Positions 41,537-50,040 of a DNA stretch of 64,000 nt are shown one piece after another. Positions within the stretch are counted from its first letter, which is position 1. Each line of letters starts with the position of its first letter. The translations under genes were made by a program, and so were the position numbers. The notes beneath the pieces are model-generated. The model was not told the origin of the DNA. It was given only the letters and a program-made list of their open reading frames with translations, and ran no database searches. The stretch is from DASZTV01 sp035548125 (lineage in GTDB: Bacteria; Actinomycetota; Actinomycetes; JAFAQI01). The stretch lies in NCBI GenBank assembly GCA_035548125.1, contig DASZTV010000104.1, forward strand, positions 8,531 to 72,530. The letters are read 5' to 3'.

Positions 41537-43413
41537 CCGCCGGGACCATCCTCGTCGTGGACGACAGCCCAGCGAACATCCGGCTGCTCGAGGCGGTGCT
41601 CAGCGTCCACGGCTACGCCGTACGTTCCGCGGCCAACGGTCCCGACGCGTTGGCGAGCATCGCCGAAGAGGCCCCCGACCTGGTCCTGCTCGACGTCCAG
41701 ATGCCGGGGATGAACGGTCACGAGGTGTGCCGGCGGATCAGAGAGAACGCGGACACCGCGATGCTCCCCGTCATCGTCATCACCGCGTCGGGGAACGAGG
41801 AGAAGCTCGCCGCACTCGAGGCCGGTGCGGATGACTTCATCACGCGACCGTTCGACCAGGCGGAGCTGCTGGCGCGGGTGAAGACGCAGCGCCGGATCAA
41901 GTCCTACCAGGACACGATCACCGGTCAGGCTGCCGAGCTCGTGGCATGGAACCGCACGCTCGAGGAGCAGGTCACCGAGCAGATCGAGGAGGTCCAACGC
42001 CTCCAGCGGCTCCGGCGGTTCCTGTCCGAGCACGTAGCGGACGCCGTGCTGCGCTCGGACGACGCGCTGCTCGAACCGCACCGGCGCGAGGTTGCCGTCC
42101 TGCACTGCCGGCTTCGCGGCTTCACACCGTTCGCCGCCGACACCGAACCCGAGGTCGCGCTCCGCGTCCTGCAGGACTTCCATCGCCGGGTCGGTGACGT
42201 CGTGACGGCGCACGGCGCGACCCTCGGATCCTTCGCCGGTGACCGTGTCCTGATGTTCGTCGGCGACCCGATGCCGGTCGAGCATCCGGTGCGTGCAGTG
42301 GTGTCCGCGGCGATCGAGCTGCGCGACGCGGTGATTGCACTGGTCGAGGAGATGTCCGATCCGCACGATCTCGCGCTGGCGTGCGGCGTGACGTTCGGCT
42401 ACGCAACGCTGGGCGTGATCGGCTTCGAAGGGCGGCTCGACTACTCCGCGATCGGGCCCGTCGTCGACCTGGCCGAGATGATCTGCGACGCGTCGGCGCC
42501 GGGCGAGATCCGGTGCGGCACGAACGTGTCGACGATGGCGAAGGAGTACGCCGTCGTCGAGGACCGCGGAGTCGTCGATCTGGCGGCCCATCTCCCGCCG
42601 ACCGGCACGTGGTCGATCGTCGGGTTGCGCAGCGAGTCGGTCGCACCGGAGGGCACCCCCGAGCTCGACATCCGCCTGCTCGGGCCGCTCGAGCTCCGCT
42701 ACCGCGGCGCCGACGTGCCGATCCGGGCCGCTCGGGTGCGTCGCCTGCTCGGCCTGCTGTTGCTGCAGCGTGGGCGGGTCGTGTCGATCGACCGCCTGGT
42801 CGACGAGGTGTGGGACAACGATCCGCCGGACTCCGCGCTCGCCGCGCTGCGGGTGCACGTGTCGCGGCTGCGCAAGATGCTCGCGGCAGCCGGGCTGGAC
42901 AACATCCTCGTGACGAGACCCACCGGCTACCTGATCGAGGTACCGGAGGACTGCGTCGACGCCGACCGGTTCGAACGCGCCGTCACGAGCGCACGGTCAC
43001 TTGTCGATGCCGGCGAGGACCGCAAGGCGGTCGAGGTGTTCCGCACTGCACTTCAGCTGTGGCACGGTGCGGCCCTGACCGGTATCGCGACCTCGACCTA
43101 CGTGGCGGGCGAGGCGGCGCGCCTCGAAGAGGCCCGGCTCAACGCGCTCGAGGACTGCATCGGCGCCGAGATCGGATCCGGACACGCTCGCGACGTCCTC
43201 GGCGAGCTGGAGGCCCTCACCGTCGAGCACCCGCTTCGGGAACGGCTGTGGTCGCTGCGGATGCTCGCGCTGTACCGCGCCGGCCGGCAGGCGGAAGCGC
43301 TCGACTGCTACCAGACGCTTCGTCGACAGCTCGACGACGAGCTCGGCTTGGAACCCTCACCCGAGATCGCACGCCTGCATCAGGAGATCCTCGCGCAACG
43401 CGTCGGCGATTGA
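41533..43413 (+). CDS. Response regulator: receiver - degenerate class III cyclase - SARP (wHTH + BTAD)
   Basis: A 626-residue regulator. Receiver (3-120): acidic pocket D10-D11, phospho-site Asp54 in LLDVQMPGM, Thr84, but Arg105 where the conserved Lys is expected. A coiled-coil linker (130-165) follows. Residues 186-345 are a class III adenylate/guanylate cyclase fold in which the first metal Asp is Arg193 (HCRLRGFT), the substrate Lys is Ser233, the purine-site Asp is Pro309, the Asn is Asp312 and the Arg is Met316; only the second metal Asp237 (AGDRVL) is kept. Catalysis is therefore unlikely. Then an OmpR-type winged helix (378-470) and a BTAD domain (475-622), as in SARP activators. ATGA overlap with the double kinase makes them a pair. 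It is probably a DNA-binding activator whose pseudo-cyclase relays or senses a signal. Confidence 0.88.
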   Translation: MTAGTILVVDDSPANIRLLEAVLSVHGYAVRSAANGPDALASIAEEAPDLVLLDVQMPGMNGHEVCRRIRENADTAMLPVIVITASGNEEKLAALEAGADDFITRPFDQAELLARVKTQRRIKSYQDTITGQAAELVAWNRTLEEQVTEQIEEVQRLQRLRRFLSEHVADAVLRSDDALLEPHRREVAVLHCRLRGFTPFAADTEPEVALRVLQDFHRRVGDVVTAHGATLGSFAGDRVLMFVGDPMPVEHPVRAVVSAAIELRDAVIALVEEMSDPHDLALACGVTFGYATLGVIGFEGRLDYSAIGPVVDLAEMICDASAPGEIRCGTNVSTMAKEYAVVEDRGVVDLAAHLPPTGTWSIVGLRSESVAPEGTPELDIRLLGPLELRYRGADVPIRAARVRRLLGLLLLQRGRVVSIDRLVDEVWDNDPPDSALAALRVHVSRLRKMLAAAGLDNILVTRPTGYLIEVPEDCVDADRFERAVTSARSLVDAGEDRKAVEVFRTALQLWHGAALTGIATSTYVAGEAARLEEARLNALEDCIGAEIGSGHARDVLGELEALTVEHPLRERLWSLRMLALYRAGRQAEALDCYQTLRRQLDDELGLEPSPEIARLHQEILAQRVGD

Positions 43414-43473
43414 CGAATAGTCGGTGGCACCCGCCGGGTAGGCTTGAGACACAGATCCGAGGGGAGTTCCGCG

Positions 43474-44871
43474 GTGTTCGGCCGGCCCAAGCCCACCGTC
43501 ACGACAGCCGCGCCGGCCGAGCCGGAAGTGCGGTCGGCTCCTGCCTACCCTGAACAGCTCGGCTGGCTCGGTATCGCACTCGCGGCGATCGGATTGTTCC
43601 TCGCCCTGCACGGTCAGCACATCCGGGACCACCAGCAGCTCGCCGAAGGCCTCGCCCTCGCCGTGATCGGTCGCGGACTGGCCCTGGGCCGACCGCCGGT
43701 GGTGCGCCACGTGGCGATAGCCGCCGCGTTGCTGGTCCTCGCCCGACTGTCCGCCTCGCGCGGTGATGCGGCGATCGAGCAGCTCGCGCTGGTCGCCGCT
43801 GCGCTGGTCGCCCTGTGGGCGCCACCGTCACCACCCAGCACCAAGGCCCAGCGACGCAAGATCGTCGAGCTCGTGGACGCTACGGCGAACGACTGCCTGG
43901 CGCCGTTCGCGCAGCGGCTGGACAAGTCCTACATCTTCTCGCCGGACGGACTGGCGGCGGTCGCCTACCGGGTGCGGATCGGGGTCGCGGTGGCGTCGGG
44001 CGACCCACTGGGCGCCGAAGCTTCGCAGCTCGCCGCCGTCGAGGCGTACCGGCAGACCGCCAACGCCAACGGGTGGCGGCTCGCCGTACTCGGCGCCGGC
44101 GAGGACTGGGCCGAGTGGTGGCGCGAGCAGGAAGGGATGCGCGCGGTCCCGATCGGACGTGACGTCGTGATCGACGTCGAGAGCTTCACCATGACCGGCC
44201 GGGCGTTTCGCAACCTGCGCCAGGCCGTGCAGCGCACGCACAACTTCGGCGTGACGACTGCGATCTACCGCGAGAACGAACTCCCTGCCGAGCTGCGCAC
44301 GACGTTGCAGGAAATGGTCGCGAACAGCAAGCGCAACCCGCACCGTGGGTTCTCGATGATCCTCGACGCGTTGCTGGAGCGCGAACACGTCGGGACGCTG
44401 ATCGCCGTCGCGTTCGACAACACGGACAAGGTGGTCGGGTTCCAGCGATGGGCAACCGCCGACCGGGGTCGGGAGATCTCCCAGGACCTGCCGTGGCGGG
44501 TTCCGGGTGCGCCGAACGGGGTCGACGAACGGCTGGCCTACGACATGATCGAGTGGGCCAAGGAGCAGGGCGCACGCCGTGTGTCGTTGTCCTTCGCGGC
44601 GTTCCCGTCACTGTTCGAGGCGAAGCCCGAGCGTGGTTTCGACCGGATCGGCTATTGGGCGGCGCACCGGTTGGACCCGCTGATCAGGCTCGAGTCGCTC
44701 TACCGGTACCTGCGCAAGTTCCACGCGCTCGGCAGCCAGCGCTACGCGTTGCTGCGACTGCGCGACCTCGTCCCGGTCCTGGTCGCGATGCTGACGCTGG
44801 AGTTCGGCGCGCGGCGCACCCGCCGCCGCGACCGGCGGAGCTGGCGGCGGCTCGCGCGCCGCGCGCAGTAG
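43474..44871 (+). CDS. DUF2156 / MprF C-terminal-like acyl- or aminoacyltransferase
   Basis: A 465-residue protein. Three hydrophobic segments (about 30-125) precede a GNAT-like DUF2156 domain, as in the C-terminal part of phosphatidylglycerol lysyltransferases. Blocks include DKSYIFSPDGLAAVAYRV, VGVAVASGDPLG, RNLRQAVQRTHNFGV and a late VGFQRWATADRG with LAYDMIEWAKEQGARRVSLSFAAFPSLF, all read in pieces. Family members transfer aminoacyl groups from tRNA to lipid or peptide; the acceptor here is unknown. GTG 43474 has GAGGGGAG upstream and is preferred to a TTG 30 bases earlier. It follows the SARP gene by 60 bases on the same strand and may be its target or a separate unit. Confidence 0.8.
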   Translation: MFGRPKPTVTTAAPAEPEVRSAPAYPEQLGWLGIALAAIGLFLALHGQHIRDHQQLAEGLALAVIGRGLALGRPPVVRHVAIAAALLVLARLSASRGDAAIEQLALVAAALVALWAPPSPPSTKAQRRKIVELVDATANDCLAPFAQRLDKSYIFSPDGLAAVAYRVRIGVAVASGDPLGAEASQLAAVEAYRQTANANGWRLAVLGAGEDWAEWWREQEGMRAVPIGRDVVIDVESFTMTGRAFRNLRQAVQRTHNFGVTTAIYRENELPAELRTTLQEMVANSKRNPHRGFSMILDALLEREHVGTLIAVAFDNTDKVVGFQRWATADRGREISQDLPWRVPGAPNGVDERLAYDMIEWAKEQGARRVSLSFAAFPSLFEAKPERGFDRIGYWAAHRLDPLIRLESLYRYLRKFHALGSQRYALLRLRDLVPVLVAMLTLEFGARRTRRRDRRSWRRLARRAQ

Positions 44872-44878
44872 TCGTCGG

Positions 44879-45373
44879 TCAGTAGCCGTACCCGCCGCCG
44901 CTCGGCGGCGAGGACTTCGTCGGGCTTGGCTTCGGCGCGGGCCTGGCGTGGCCGGCGCCGCTCGGCGTCGCCACGAACCAGTCGCCGTCCTCGCCTTGGC
45001 CCCGAACCTGCCCGGCCGCGGTGTCACCGGAGAAGCGGTACAGCGGCTTGCCGTGCAGCGCCGCCTGCCGCTTGTGGCCGCGCTTGATCGTCCCGAGGCC
45101 ACTGACCCCGCTGACCTTCGCGCCCTTCGGCACGATCAGCGGCGGCCACTCGACCGCGCACGAGCCGCTGCAGTGGCTGTGACCCTTGGTGTCTGCCGTG
45201 TAGAGGTAGAGCGTCCGGCCGTTGCTGGTCGTGAGGATCGTGCCGTACGTCGTCACGTGCCGGGTCTTGACGTGGACCGCGTGCGAACTCGGATGGGCGG
45301 AGACCGAGGACGCGGCAACGCCTACTCCGGCGAGCACGACCGCGGTACCGGCGGCGATCGAAAGTCGTCTCAT
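44879..45373 (-). CDS. Secreted YX4D-repeat lipoprotein-15-type protein
   Basis: A 164-residue exported protein: signal peptide (MRRLSIAAGTAVVLAGVGVAASSVSA), then two repeats of the secreted-repeat family (PF03640): GRTLYLYTADTKGHSHCSGSCAVEWPPL in pieces, with a cysteine pair and YTADT, and GKPLYRFSGDTAAGQVRGQ with YRFSGD. A Pro/Ser/Gly-rich tail ends in Gly-Tyr. Function is unsettled; the CSGSCAVEWPP motif is typical. ATG 45373 is used; an in-frame GTG 12 bases upstream is possible. It is on the same strand as the glycosyltransferase, 40 bases away, and converges with the DUF2156 gene. Confidence 0.85.
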   Translation of the reverse strand: MRRLSIAAGTAVVLAGVGVAASSVSAHPSSHAVHVKTRHVTTYGTILTTSNGRTLYLYTADTKGHSHCSGSCAVEWPPLIVPKGAKVSGVSGLGTIKRGHKRQAALHGKPLYRFSGDTAAGQVRGQGEDGDWFVATPSGAGHARPAPKPSPTKSSPPSGGGYGY

Positions 45374-45413
45374 GCGGCTAGTCACGCAACCGGCTGCCGA
45401 TCGGTTCACCGAC

Positions 45414-46103
45414 CTACCGGCGGCGCAGCCGCCGATGGGCCAGCGCCAGCCAGACGTCGCGGTACTGCCGTGCTCGGTGCCGCTGATCCCGCCAGCTCGT
45501 CCCGGTGACCCGATGGGAGATCGGCACCGGGCACTCGACCACGCGGGCACCAGCGCGCAGCGCGTCGATCGTGAGGCCCACCTCGACGCCGAACCCGCGC
45601 GCGAACGGCTGCACCGCCTGGAACAGCTCCGGGGTGAGGCAGCGCTGGCCGGACAGCGGCTGGGTGGGCGGCCACCCCGTTGCCCGCTCGATCCCGCGAC
45701 TGGCGAGCCGGACCACGAAGCCGTGGCCACCGCCCGGGGCCGGCGGCAGGACCGCGATCGTCATGTCCGCCTCGCCGGACAGCACCGGCCCGGCGAGCGG
45801 CGCCGCAGCCGCCGCGGACGCCTCCAGGTCGGCGTCGAGGAAGAGCAGCGCCGCGTCGGCGTACCCTTCGGCTCTCGCAGCCTCGGCGCCGGTGACCATC
45901 GCGGCCGCCTTTCCCCGGCGCCGCGAGTGGCTCACGACGTGCGCTCCGGCCTCAGCCGCCACCCCCGCCGTGTCGTCACTCGAGCCGTCATCCGTGACGA
46001 TGACCGCCGCGACGCCGGCGATGCTCCGCGCCGCCGCGACGGTGGCGGCGATCCGCTGCGACTCGTTGAGAGCGGGGATCACGACGACCACCCGCTCAGG
46101 CAT
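45414..46103 (-). CDS. Family 2 glycosyltransferase
   Basis: A 229-residue GT-A glycosyltransferase with opening VVVVIPALNESQRIA, nucleotide-binding TDDGSSDDT and metal motif LDADLE (about 88-93). SGQRCLTPELF and ARGFGVEVGLTIDAL match the acceptor half of glucosyl-3-phosphoglycerate-synthase/dolichyl-phosphate-type enzymes, so it is a distant relative of gpgS at 61819. Donor and acceptor are not known. The start at 46103 lies only 17 bases from the divergent sulfotransferase start. Confidence 0.85.
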   Translation of the reverse strand: MPERVVVVIPALNESQRIAATVAAARSIAGVAAVIVTDDGSSDDTAGVAAEAGAHVVSHSRRRGKAAAMVTGAEAARAEGYADAALLFLDADLEASAAAAAPLAGPVLSGEADMTIAVLPPAPGGGHGFVVRLASRGIERATGWPPTQPLSGQRCLTPELFQAVQPFARGFGVEVGLTIDALRAGARVVECPVPISHRVTGTSWRDQRHRARQYRDVWLALAHRRLRRR

Positions 46104-46110
46104 GGCGTCA

Positions 46111-46123
46111 CACTGTCACAGTG
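46111..46123. promoter_or_regulatory. CACTG-tca-CAGTG dyad between divergent starts
   Basis: A 13-base dyad with 5-base perfect arms fills the 17-base gap between the glycosyltransferase start (46103) and the sulfotransferase GTG (46121-46123), whose GTG is its last three bases. Any promoter must lie inside the opposite coding region. Confidence 0.3.
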
Positions 46124-47008
46124 CTTCCCAACTTCGTGATCGTCGGCGTCAGCCGCGCGGGCACGACCACGATGTTCAACACGCTGTCGCGCCATCCGCA
46201 GGTACTGGCCTCGTCCACCAAGGAAACCCGCTACTTCCAGGCGGTCCGGTACGGCGAGCCGCTCGCGCCGTTGGCGGACTACGAGGCGTACTTCCGTCGC
46301 TACTCCGGTCAGCCGGTGGTGATGGAGTGCACGCCGGACTACTTCTACGGTGGACAGGCAACAGCCATCGCCATCAAGCAGACCTGTGACCCGAGGGTCG
46401 CGATCATCCTCCGCGAGCCGGCGAGCCGGCTGATCTCGTTCTTCCAGTTCATGCAGGGCCGGCTGCAGCTACCGGCCGACATGACGCTGGCGGACTACGT
46501 CGCCCGGTGCCGCGCGATGCCTGCGGCGGAGATGGACACCCGTGCGGCCAACAACTACACGGCCTTGTGGGGCGGTCAGTACGCCCGGTTCCTGCCGTCG
46601 TGGCTCGAGGCCTATCCGGACCGATGCGACATCTACTTCTTCGACGACCTGCAGTCGGACCCGCTCAGCCTGCTTGCCGACCAGTGCGTCAGCCTCGGCA
46701 TCGACCCCGACCGGCTGCCCCGCGACGTACCCGTCGACAACAGCGCGCCCGCGTACCGAAGCCCGCTGATGCAACGGGCCGCCGCCCGCGGCGCGCGGCT
46801 CGGACGTGGTCTGCTCCACCGGTACCCGTGGCTGTACTCGACCGCCCGGCGCAGCTATGAGGCGGTGAACAAGGCCGACGCGCCAGACGTCGCGGTACCG
46901 GAGACGCTTCGACGCGAGATCGAGGCGCTCTACCGACCCTGGAACGACCAGCTTCGAGACCAGCTCCGAGAAGCGGGAGTGACCGCGCTGCCCGCCTGGC
47001 TCCACTAG
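46121..47008 (+). CDS. PAPS-dependent sulfotransferase
   Basis: A 295-residue sulfotransferase. The N-terminal PAPS 5-prime-phosphosulfate loop is GVSRAGTTTMFNTL (residues 8-22), the 3-prime-phosphate motif is IILREPASRLISFF near 94-107, and WLEAYPDRCDIYFFDDL lies in the usual late position. It transfers sulfate from PAPS to an alcohol or amine, such as a glycolipid or glycan. This fits beside a glycosyltransferase but the acceptor is unknown. GTG 46121 is used. The thioesterase gene begins 9 bases after it. Confidence 0.88.
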   Translation: MLPNFVIVGVSRAGTTTMFNTLSRHPQVLASSTKETRYFQAVRYGEPLAPLADYEAYFRRYSGQPVVMECTPDYFYGGQATAIAIKQTCDPRVAIILREPASRLISFFQFMQGRLQLPADMTLADYVARCRAMPAAEMDTRAANNYTALWGGQYARFLPSWLEAYPDRCDIYFFDDLQSDPLSLLADQCVSLGIDPDRLPRDVPVDNSAPAYRSPLMQRAAARGARLGRGLLHRYPWLYSTARRSYEAVNKADAPDVAVPETLRREIEALYRPWNDQLRDQLREAGVTALPAWLH

Positions 47009-47017
47009 GAGGATGCG

Positions 47018-47434
47018 ATGACGAACCCAGCAGACGGTCGCGACGTCATGGCCTCCTTCATCCCGGCTTCGCCGTTGGTGGCGCTGCTCGGCATCCGGAT
47101 CGGATCCCTCGGGGACAGCGAGGCCACCCTGGTCCTGCCGTACCGCCCGGAGCTGACCACGATCGGCGAGACCGTGCACGGAGGTGCGATCGCCGCCCTC
47201 GCCGACACCGCGGTCATGGCCGCGTGCTGGTGCGGTGCGGAGCCCCCCGAGTCGCTGCGCGGAAGCACCGTCGACCTCACCGTGCACTACCTCGCGCCTG
47301 CCATCGCCAGCGATCTGACGGCGCACGCGCGGGTGCTGCGACGGGGCCGGAAGATCAGCCACGCCGAGGCTTCGGTCACCGACGGTGCGGGAACCCGGGT
47401 GGCGCACGCGGTCGGCACCTATCAGCTCGGCTAG
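47018..47434 (+). CDS. PaaI-family hotdog thioesterase
   Basis: A 138-residue hotdog-fold acyl-CoA thioesterase. The catalytic helix region is ETVHGGAIAALADTAVMAA with the conserved His-Gly-Gly and Asp, followed by the strand STVDLTVHYLAPA and VLRRGRKISHAEASVTD. Such enzymes release aryl- or acyl-CoA. ATG 47018 follows AGGAGG closely. It is in line with the sulfotransferase gene (9-base gap) and converges with the P450 gene. Confidence 0.88.
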   Translation: MTNPADGRDVMASFIPASPLVALLGIRIGSLGDSEATLVLPYRPELTTIGETVHGGAIAALADTAVMAACWCGAEPPESLRGSTVDLTVHYLAPAIASDLTAHARVLRRGRKISHAEASVTDGAGTRVAHAVGTYQLG

Positions 47435-47443
47435 CCGGAATCC

Positions 47444-48799
47444 TCAGTCGCGCGCCGCGAGCACCATCGGCATGCCGTGCGCCGGCCGGAGCGTAACGCT
47501 TGCCCGGATACCGACCTCGGCGTCCGGGGCGAGGGTGGGCCGCCACCGCGGTACGAGAACGGCAAGTGCCAGCACCGCCTCGGTCAACGCGAACGCCTGG
47601 CCGATGCAGGCGTGCGCACCGGCGCCGAACGGCAGGTACGCGCCGCGCGGCTGACCGGGCGCCTTCTCGTCGTAGCGCCCGTCACGATCCAGCCAGCGGT
47701 CCGGCCGGAACACCTGCGGCTCGACCCACCAGCGCGGGTCGCGCTGGACGATCCAGCTGGGGATCATGAGCAGGTCCCCCGGCTGTGGCCGGTAGGGACC
47801 GAACTGCAAGGGACCTACGACCTCGCGCTCGTTGATCCAGGCCGCCGGCCGGATGCGGAGCGTCTCTGCGACCACGGCCTGCGCGAAGTGGAGTCGCTCG
47901 ACGTCCTCGTACACCGGGTCGCGGTCGCTGATGACCGCGGTGATCTCCGCGGCGAGCCGATCCCCGACGTCGGGATGCTGGTCGAGCAGCCACCACAGCC
48001 AGGTCAGGGTGACCGCGGTGGTCTCGTGTCCCGCCATCAACAGGGTGAGGAGCTCGTCGCGCACGTCCTCCTCGCTCAGCTGCGGAAGGTCTTCCGCGGC
48101 GACCCGCAGCGACTTCACCAGCTCAGCCTCGCTGGTCGCGGCGCTGTTCCGGGCGATCCGGTCGAGGGTGGCGATCGCCTCGCGCAACCAGCCAAGCCCC
48201 GGGATCGGCTTGCCGGCGAGGTAGTCCGCCTTGGGCACGAACATCAACGGCATCGCCCGCATCAGCCGCTCGAGCGCCCTGCCAACCGTCGGGGCCAGCG
48301 CCCGGCCGTCGACGCCGAGCACGGCACGGCCGATGGCGTCGATCGTCAGGGCCGCCATGTCACGGTCCATCAGGATCCGGGCACCCGCCCGCCACTCGGC
48401 ATCGGTCGCCTTGGCGGCCTCGACGATGCTTGCCGCGTAGGCGGTGAACCTGTCGCGGTGAAAGGCCGGTTGCATCTGGCGACGGCGCAGTCGGTGCGCC
48501 GGACCCTCCGTGGTGAGCAGCCCCTCGCCGAGGACGACGGACATCTTCCGGAACGTCGTGCTGCGGCTCACGACGTCCGGCGGCGAGGTCAGCGCCTGGC
48601 GTACCCAGGTCGGCTCGGTGACGATCCAGCACGTGTCACCGGCGAACCTGAAGCGCGCGATCCCCTCGGCGCGCGCCGCCTCCCCCATCTCGTCCCACAG
48701 GTCAGCGCTCTTCGTCCGGTCCAGCGACCACCAGACCTTGCGCAGGTTGAAGCGGAACCGCGGAGGTTCGGTCACTACTTCGGTGGCGGCGATCGCCAT
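47444..48799 (-). CDS. Cytochrome P450
   Basis: A 451-residue P450. The I-helix oxygen motif AGHETT is at 256-261, the K-helix ExxR at 312-315 (ETLR), and the haem ligand is Cys398 in FGAGAHACIG. The layout resembles the CYP4/CYP102-like branch (FxPxRW: FRPDRWL at 364-370). It likely hydroxylates a lipid or terpenoid; redox partners are not in the window. ATG 48799 is chosen because the 16 residues upstream of it do not look like protein; the first stretch AIAATEVVTEPPRFRF is typical. It converges with the thioesterase gene. Confidence 0.9.
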   Translation of the reverse strand: MAIAATEVVTEPPRFRFNLRKVWWSLDRTKSADLWDEMGEAARAEGIARFRFAGDTCWIVTEPTWVRQALTSPPDVVSRSTTFRKMSVVLGEGLLTTEGPAHRLRRRQMQPAFHRDRFTAYAASIVEAAKATDAEWRAGARILMDRDMAALTIDAIGRAVLGVDGRALAPTVGRALERLMRAMPLMFVPKADYLAGKPIPGLGWLREAIATLDRIARNSAATSEAELVKSLRVAAEDLPQLSEEDVRDELLTLLMAGHETTAVTLTWLWWLLDQHPDVGDRLAAEITAVISDRDPVYEDVERLHFAQAVVAETLRIRPAAWINEREVVGPLQFGPYRPQPGDLLMIPSWIVQRDPRWWVEPQVFRPDRWLDRDGRYDEKAPGQPRGAYLPFGAGAHACIGQAFALTEAVLALAVLVPRWRPTLAPDAEVGIRASVTLRPAHGMPMVLAARD

Positions 48800-48996
48800 G
48801 CACGGACCATAACCAGGAGACGACCAGACCGCAGTGACGCACGCCACTCCCGGAAACCCGGCGGCCGACGGGCAGCGACCGCTCGATCATGGCGGGGTGA
48901 TCCGGCGGGTCCGACCGGGCGACGTCGCGACTGGCGACGTCCAGCCATTCCCGTCCGATCCGTGCCGGGACGAGATCCGGATGGTCCGCAACCGGC

Positions 48997-49033
48997 CGGG
49001 TAGGGCGCGGCGGGGTGCGCCGCGCCCTACCCG
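48997..49033. terminator. Perfect 16-bp hairpin
   Basis: CGGGTAGGGCGCGGCG (48997-49012) pairs fully with 49018-49033 around a 5-base loop. It is 17 bases past the stop of the gene ending at 49050 on the minus strand, so it is its terminator, lacking a T-run. The gap 48800-49049 holds no convincing gene: a 46-codon plus-strand frame runs into the hairpin. Confidence 0.65.
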
Positions 49034-49049
49034 ATGAACCCAGTCGTTC

Positions 49050-49955
49050 CTACTTCAGGTGGACCATTCGCACCATGCCCATGAGGGCGTGCGGCATCCC
49101 GGTCTTGAGGTCCGGGAAGAAGCAGACCTCGGCGTAGGTGCCGGCCGGCAGGTCGTAGGTCAGGGTCTGCGAGTGACCCATGAACAGCACGTCGGTCCCG
49201 ACTGAACCGTCGCGGAAGATGTTCGGTCCGCCCGGCTGTCCCGGCGGGCTCTGCAGGGCCTTGACCATGACCTTGCGGGTGGTGCCCTTCTTGACGTGCA
49301 TCAGGAACAGGAAGTGCGGCGAGTTGGTCGCCTTGTTCGTGAACTCGATGGTGCCCTTTGCCGGCAGGTTCACTGCACCACCGAACCGCTTGGCGTTCGT
49401 CGCCGTGACCTTCGCGTCGACCGAGGGAGCCGTGCGGGAGCCGGCTCGCGGCGACACGTGCAGCTTGATCGCCTGGTCCGCGCCTGGTCCGTTCTCGTCG
49501 TTGAGCAGGTAGTAGGTGCCTGCCTTCGGCAGGACGACACTGCCGTTCACGGTGGTGTGTCCGGCCCCGGAGTCCAGGCCGCCGTAGAAGGTGGTGTGCT
49601 TGACGATGTTGTTCAAGGCCGCGATGCCGTCGGGGGACGGGGCGTCCTGGGACTGACCGAACGTGCCGAAGTCACTCTTGAGGTTGTCGAGCGTGTAGCC
49701 GCTGTGGAGCCGCATGATCGCGATCTCCTGCTCACCCTTCTTCGCGTGCAGCGTGAGGTCGACGCGACCCGCGGAGAAGTGACGGGGACCCTTGAGGTCG
49801 AAGGTGCCGCTCTTGTCGGCGGTGACCGTCAGATGAGGGGTGGAGAGGTGAGCCGCCTTCGCCTGGGCCGTGCCCAGAGCGGGGAGTGCGGTGACGGCGA
49901 CAACTGCGCCTGCCGCGGCCGCAGCGAGGGCAGCCGAGCGTTTGGAAACATGCAT
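49050..49955 (-). CDS. Secreted protein with cupredoxin-like features, unknown function
   Basis: A 301-residue exported protein: signal peptide (MHVSKRSAALAAAAAGAVVAVTALPALG), then two beta-rich halves. The first holds GTFDLKGPRHFSAGRVDLTL and EIAIMRLHSGYTL. The second ends GTYAEVCFFPDLKTGMPHALMGM with one Cys, a His and several Met, recalling a copper site but not the standard type 1 spacing. Methionines and histidines are frequent (FLFLMHVKKG). It is divergent from the multicopper oxidase, so a shared metal-related role is plausible. No family is recognised with certainty. It ends at a strong hairpin. Confidence 0.65.
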   Translation of the reverse strand: MHVSKRSAALAAAAAGAVVAVTALPALGTAQAKAAHLSTPHLTVTADKSGTFDLKGPRHFSAGRVDLTLHAKKGEQEIAIMRLHSGYTLDNLKSDFGTFGQSQDAPSPDGIAALNNIVKHTTFYGGLDSGAGHTTVNGSVVLPKAGTYYLLNDENGPGADQAIKLHVSPRAGSRTAPSVDAKVTATNAKRFGGAVNLPAKGTIEFTNKATNSPHFLFLMHVKKGTTRKVMVKALQSPPGQPGGPNIFRDGSVGTDVLFMGHSQTLTYDLPAGTYAEVCFFPDLKTGMPHALMGMVRMVHLK

Positions 49956-49996
49956 GGGATGGGTGTCCTTCCCCCGTGGTTGGAGTACCTAAGAAC

Positions 49997-50034
49997 TGCT
50001 GGACCTTACAGCAATCGTTGTCTGCTGCAATACT
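49997..50034 (+). promoter_or_regulatory. Candidate oxidase promoter with TGCTG/CAGCA dyad
   Basis: Arms TGCTG (49997-50001) and CAGCA (50009-50013) flank 7 bases and overlap a weak -35 TTACAG (50006-50011); AATACT follows after 17 bases (50029-50034), placing the start near GTG 50041. It lies in the divergent gap with the secreted-protein gene. Confidence 0.35.
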
Positions 50035-50040
50035 CATCCG

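Noticed and set aside
48834..49037. A short plus-strand frame beside the P450 gene
   Set aside because: It runs through the perfect hairpin at 48997-49033, has no ribosome-binding site and ends in Arg/Pro-rich noise; a decayed gene is possible but cannot be supported.
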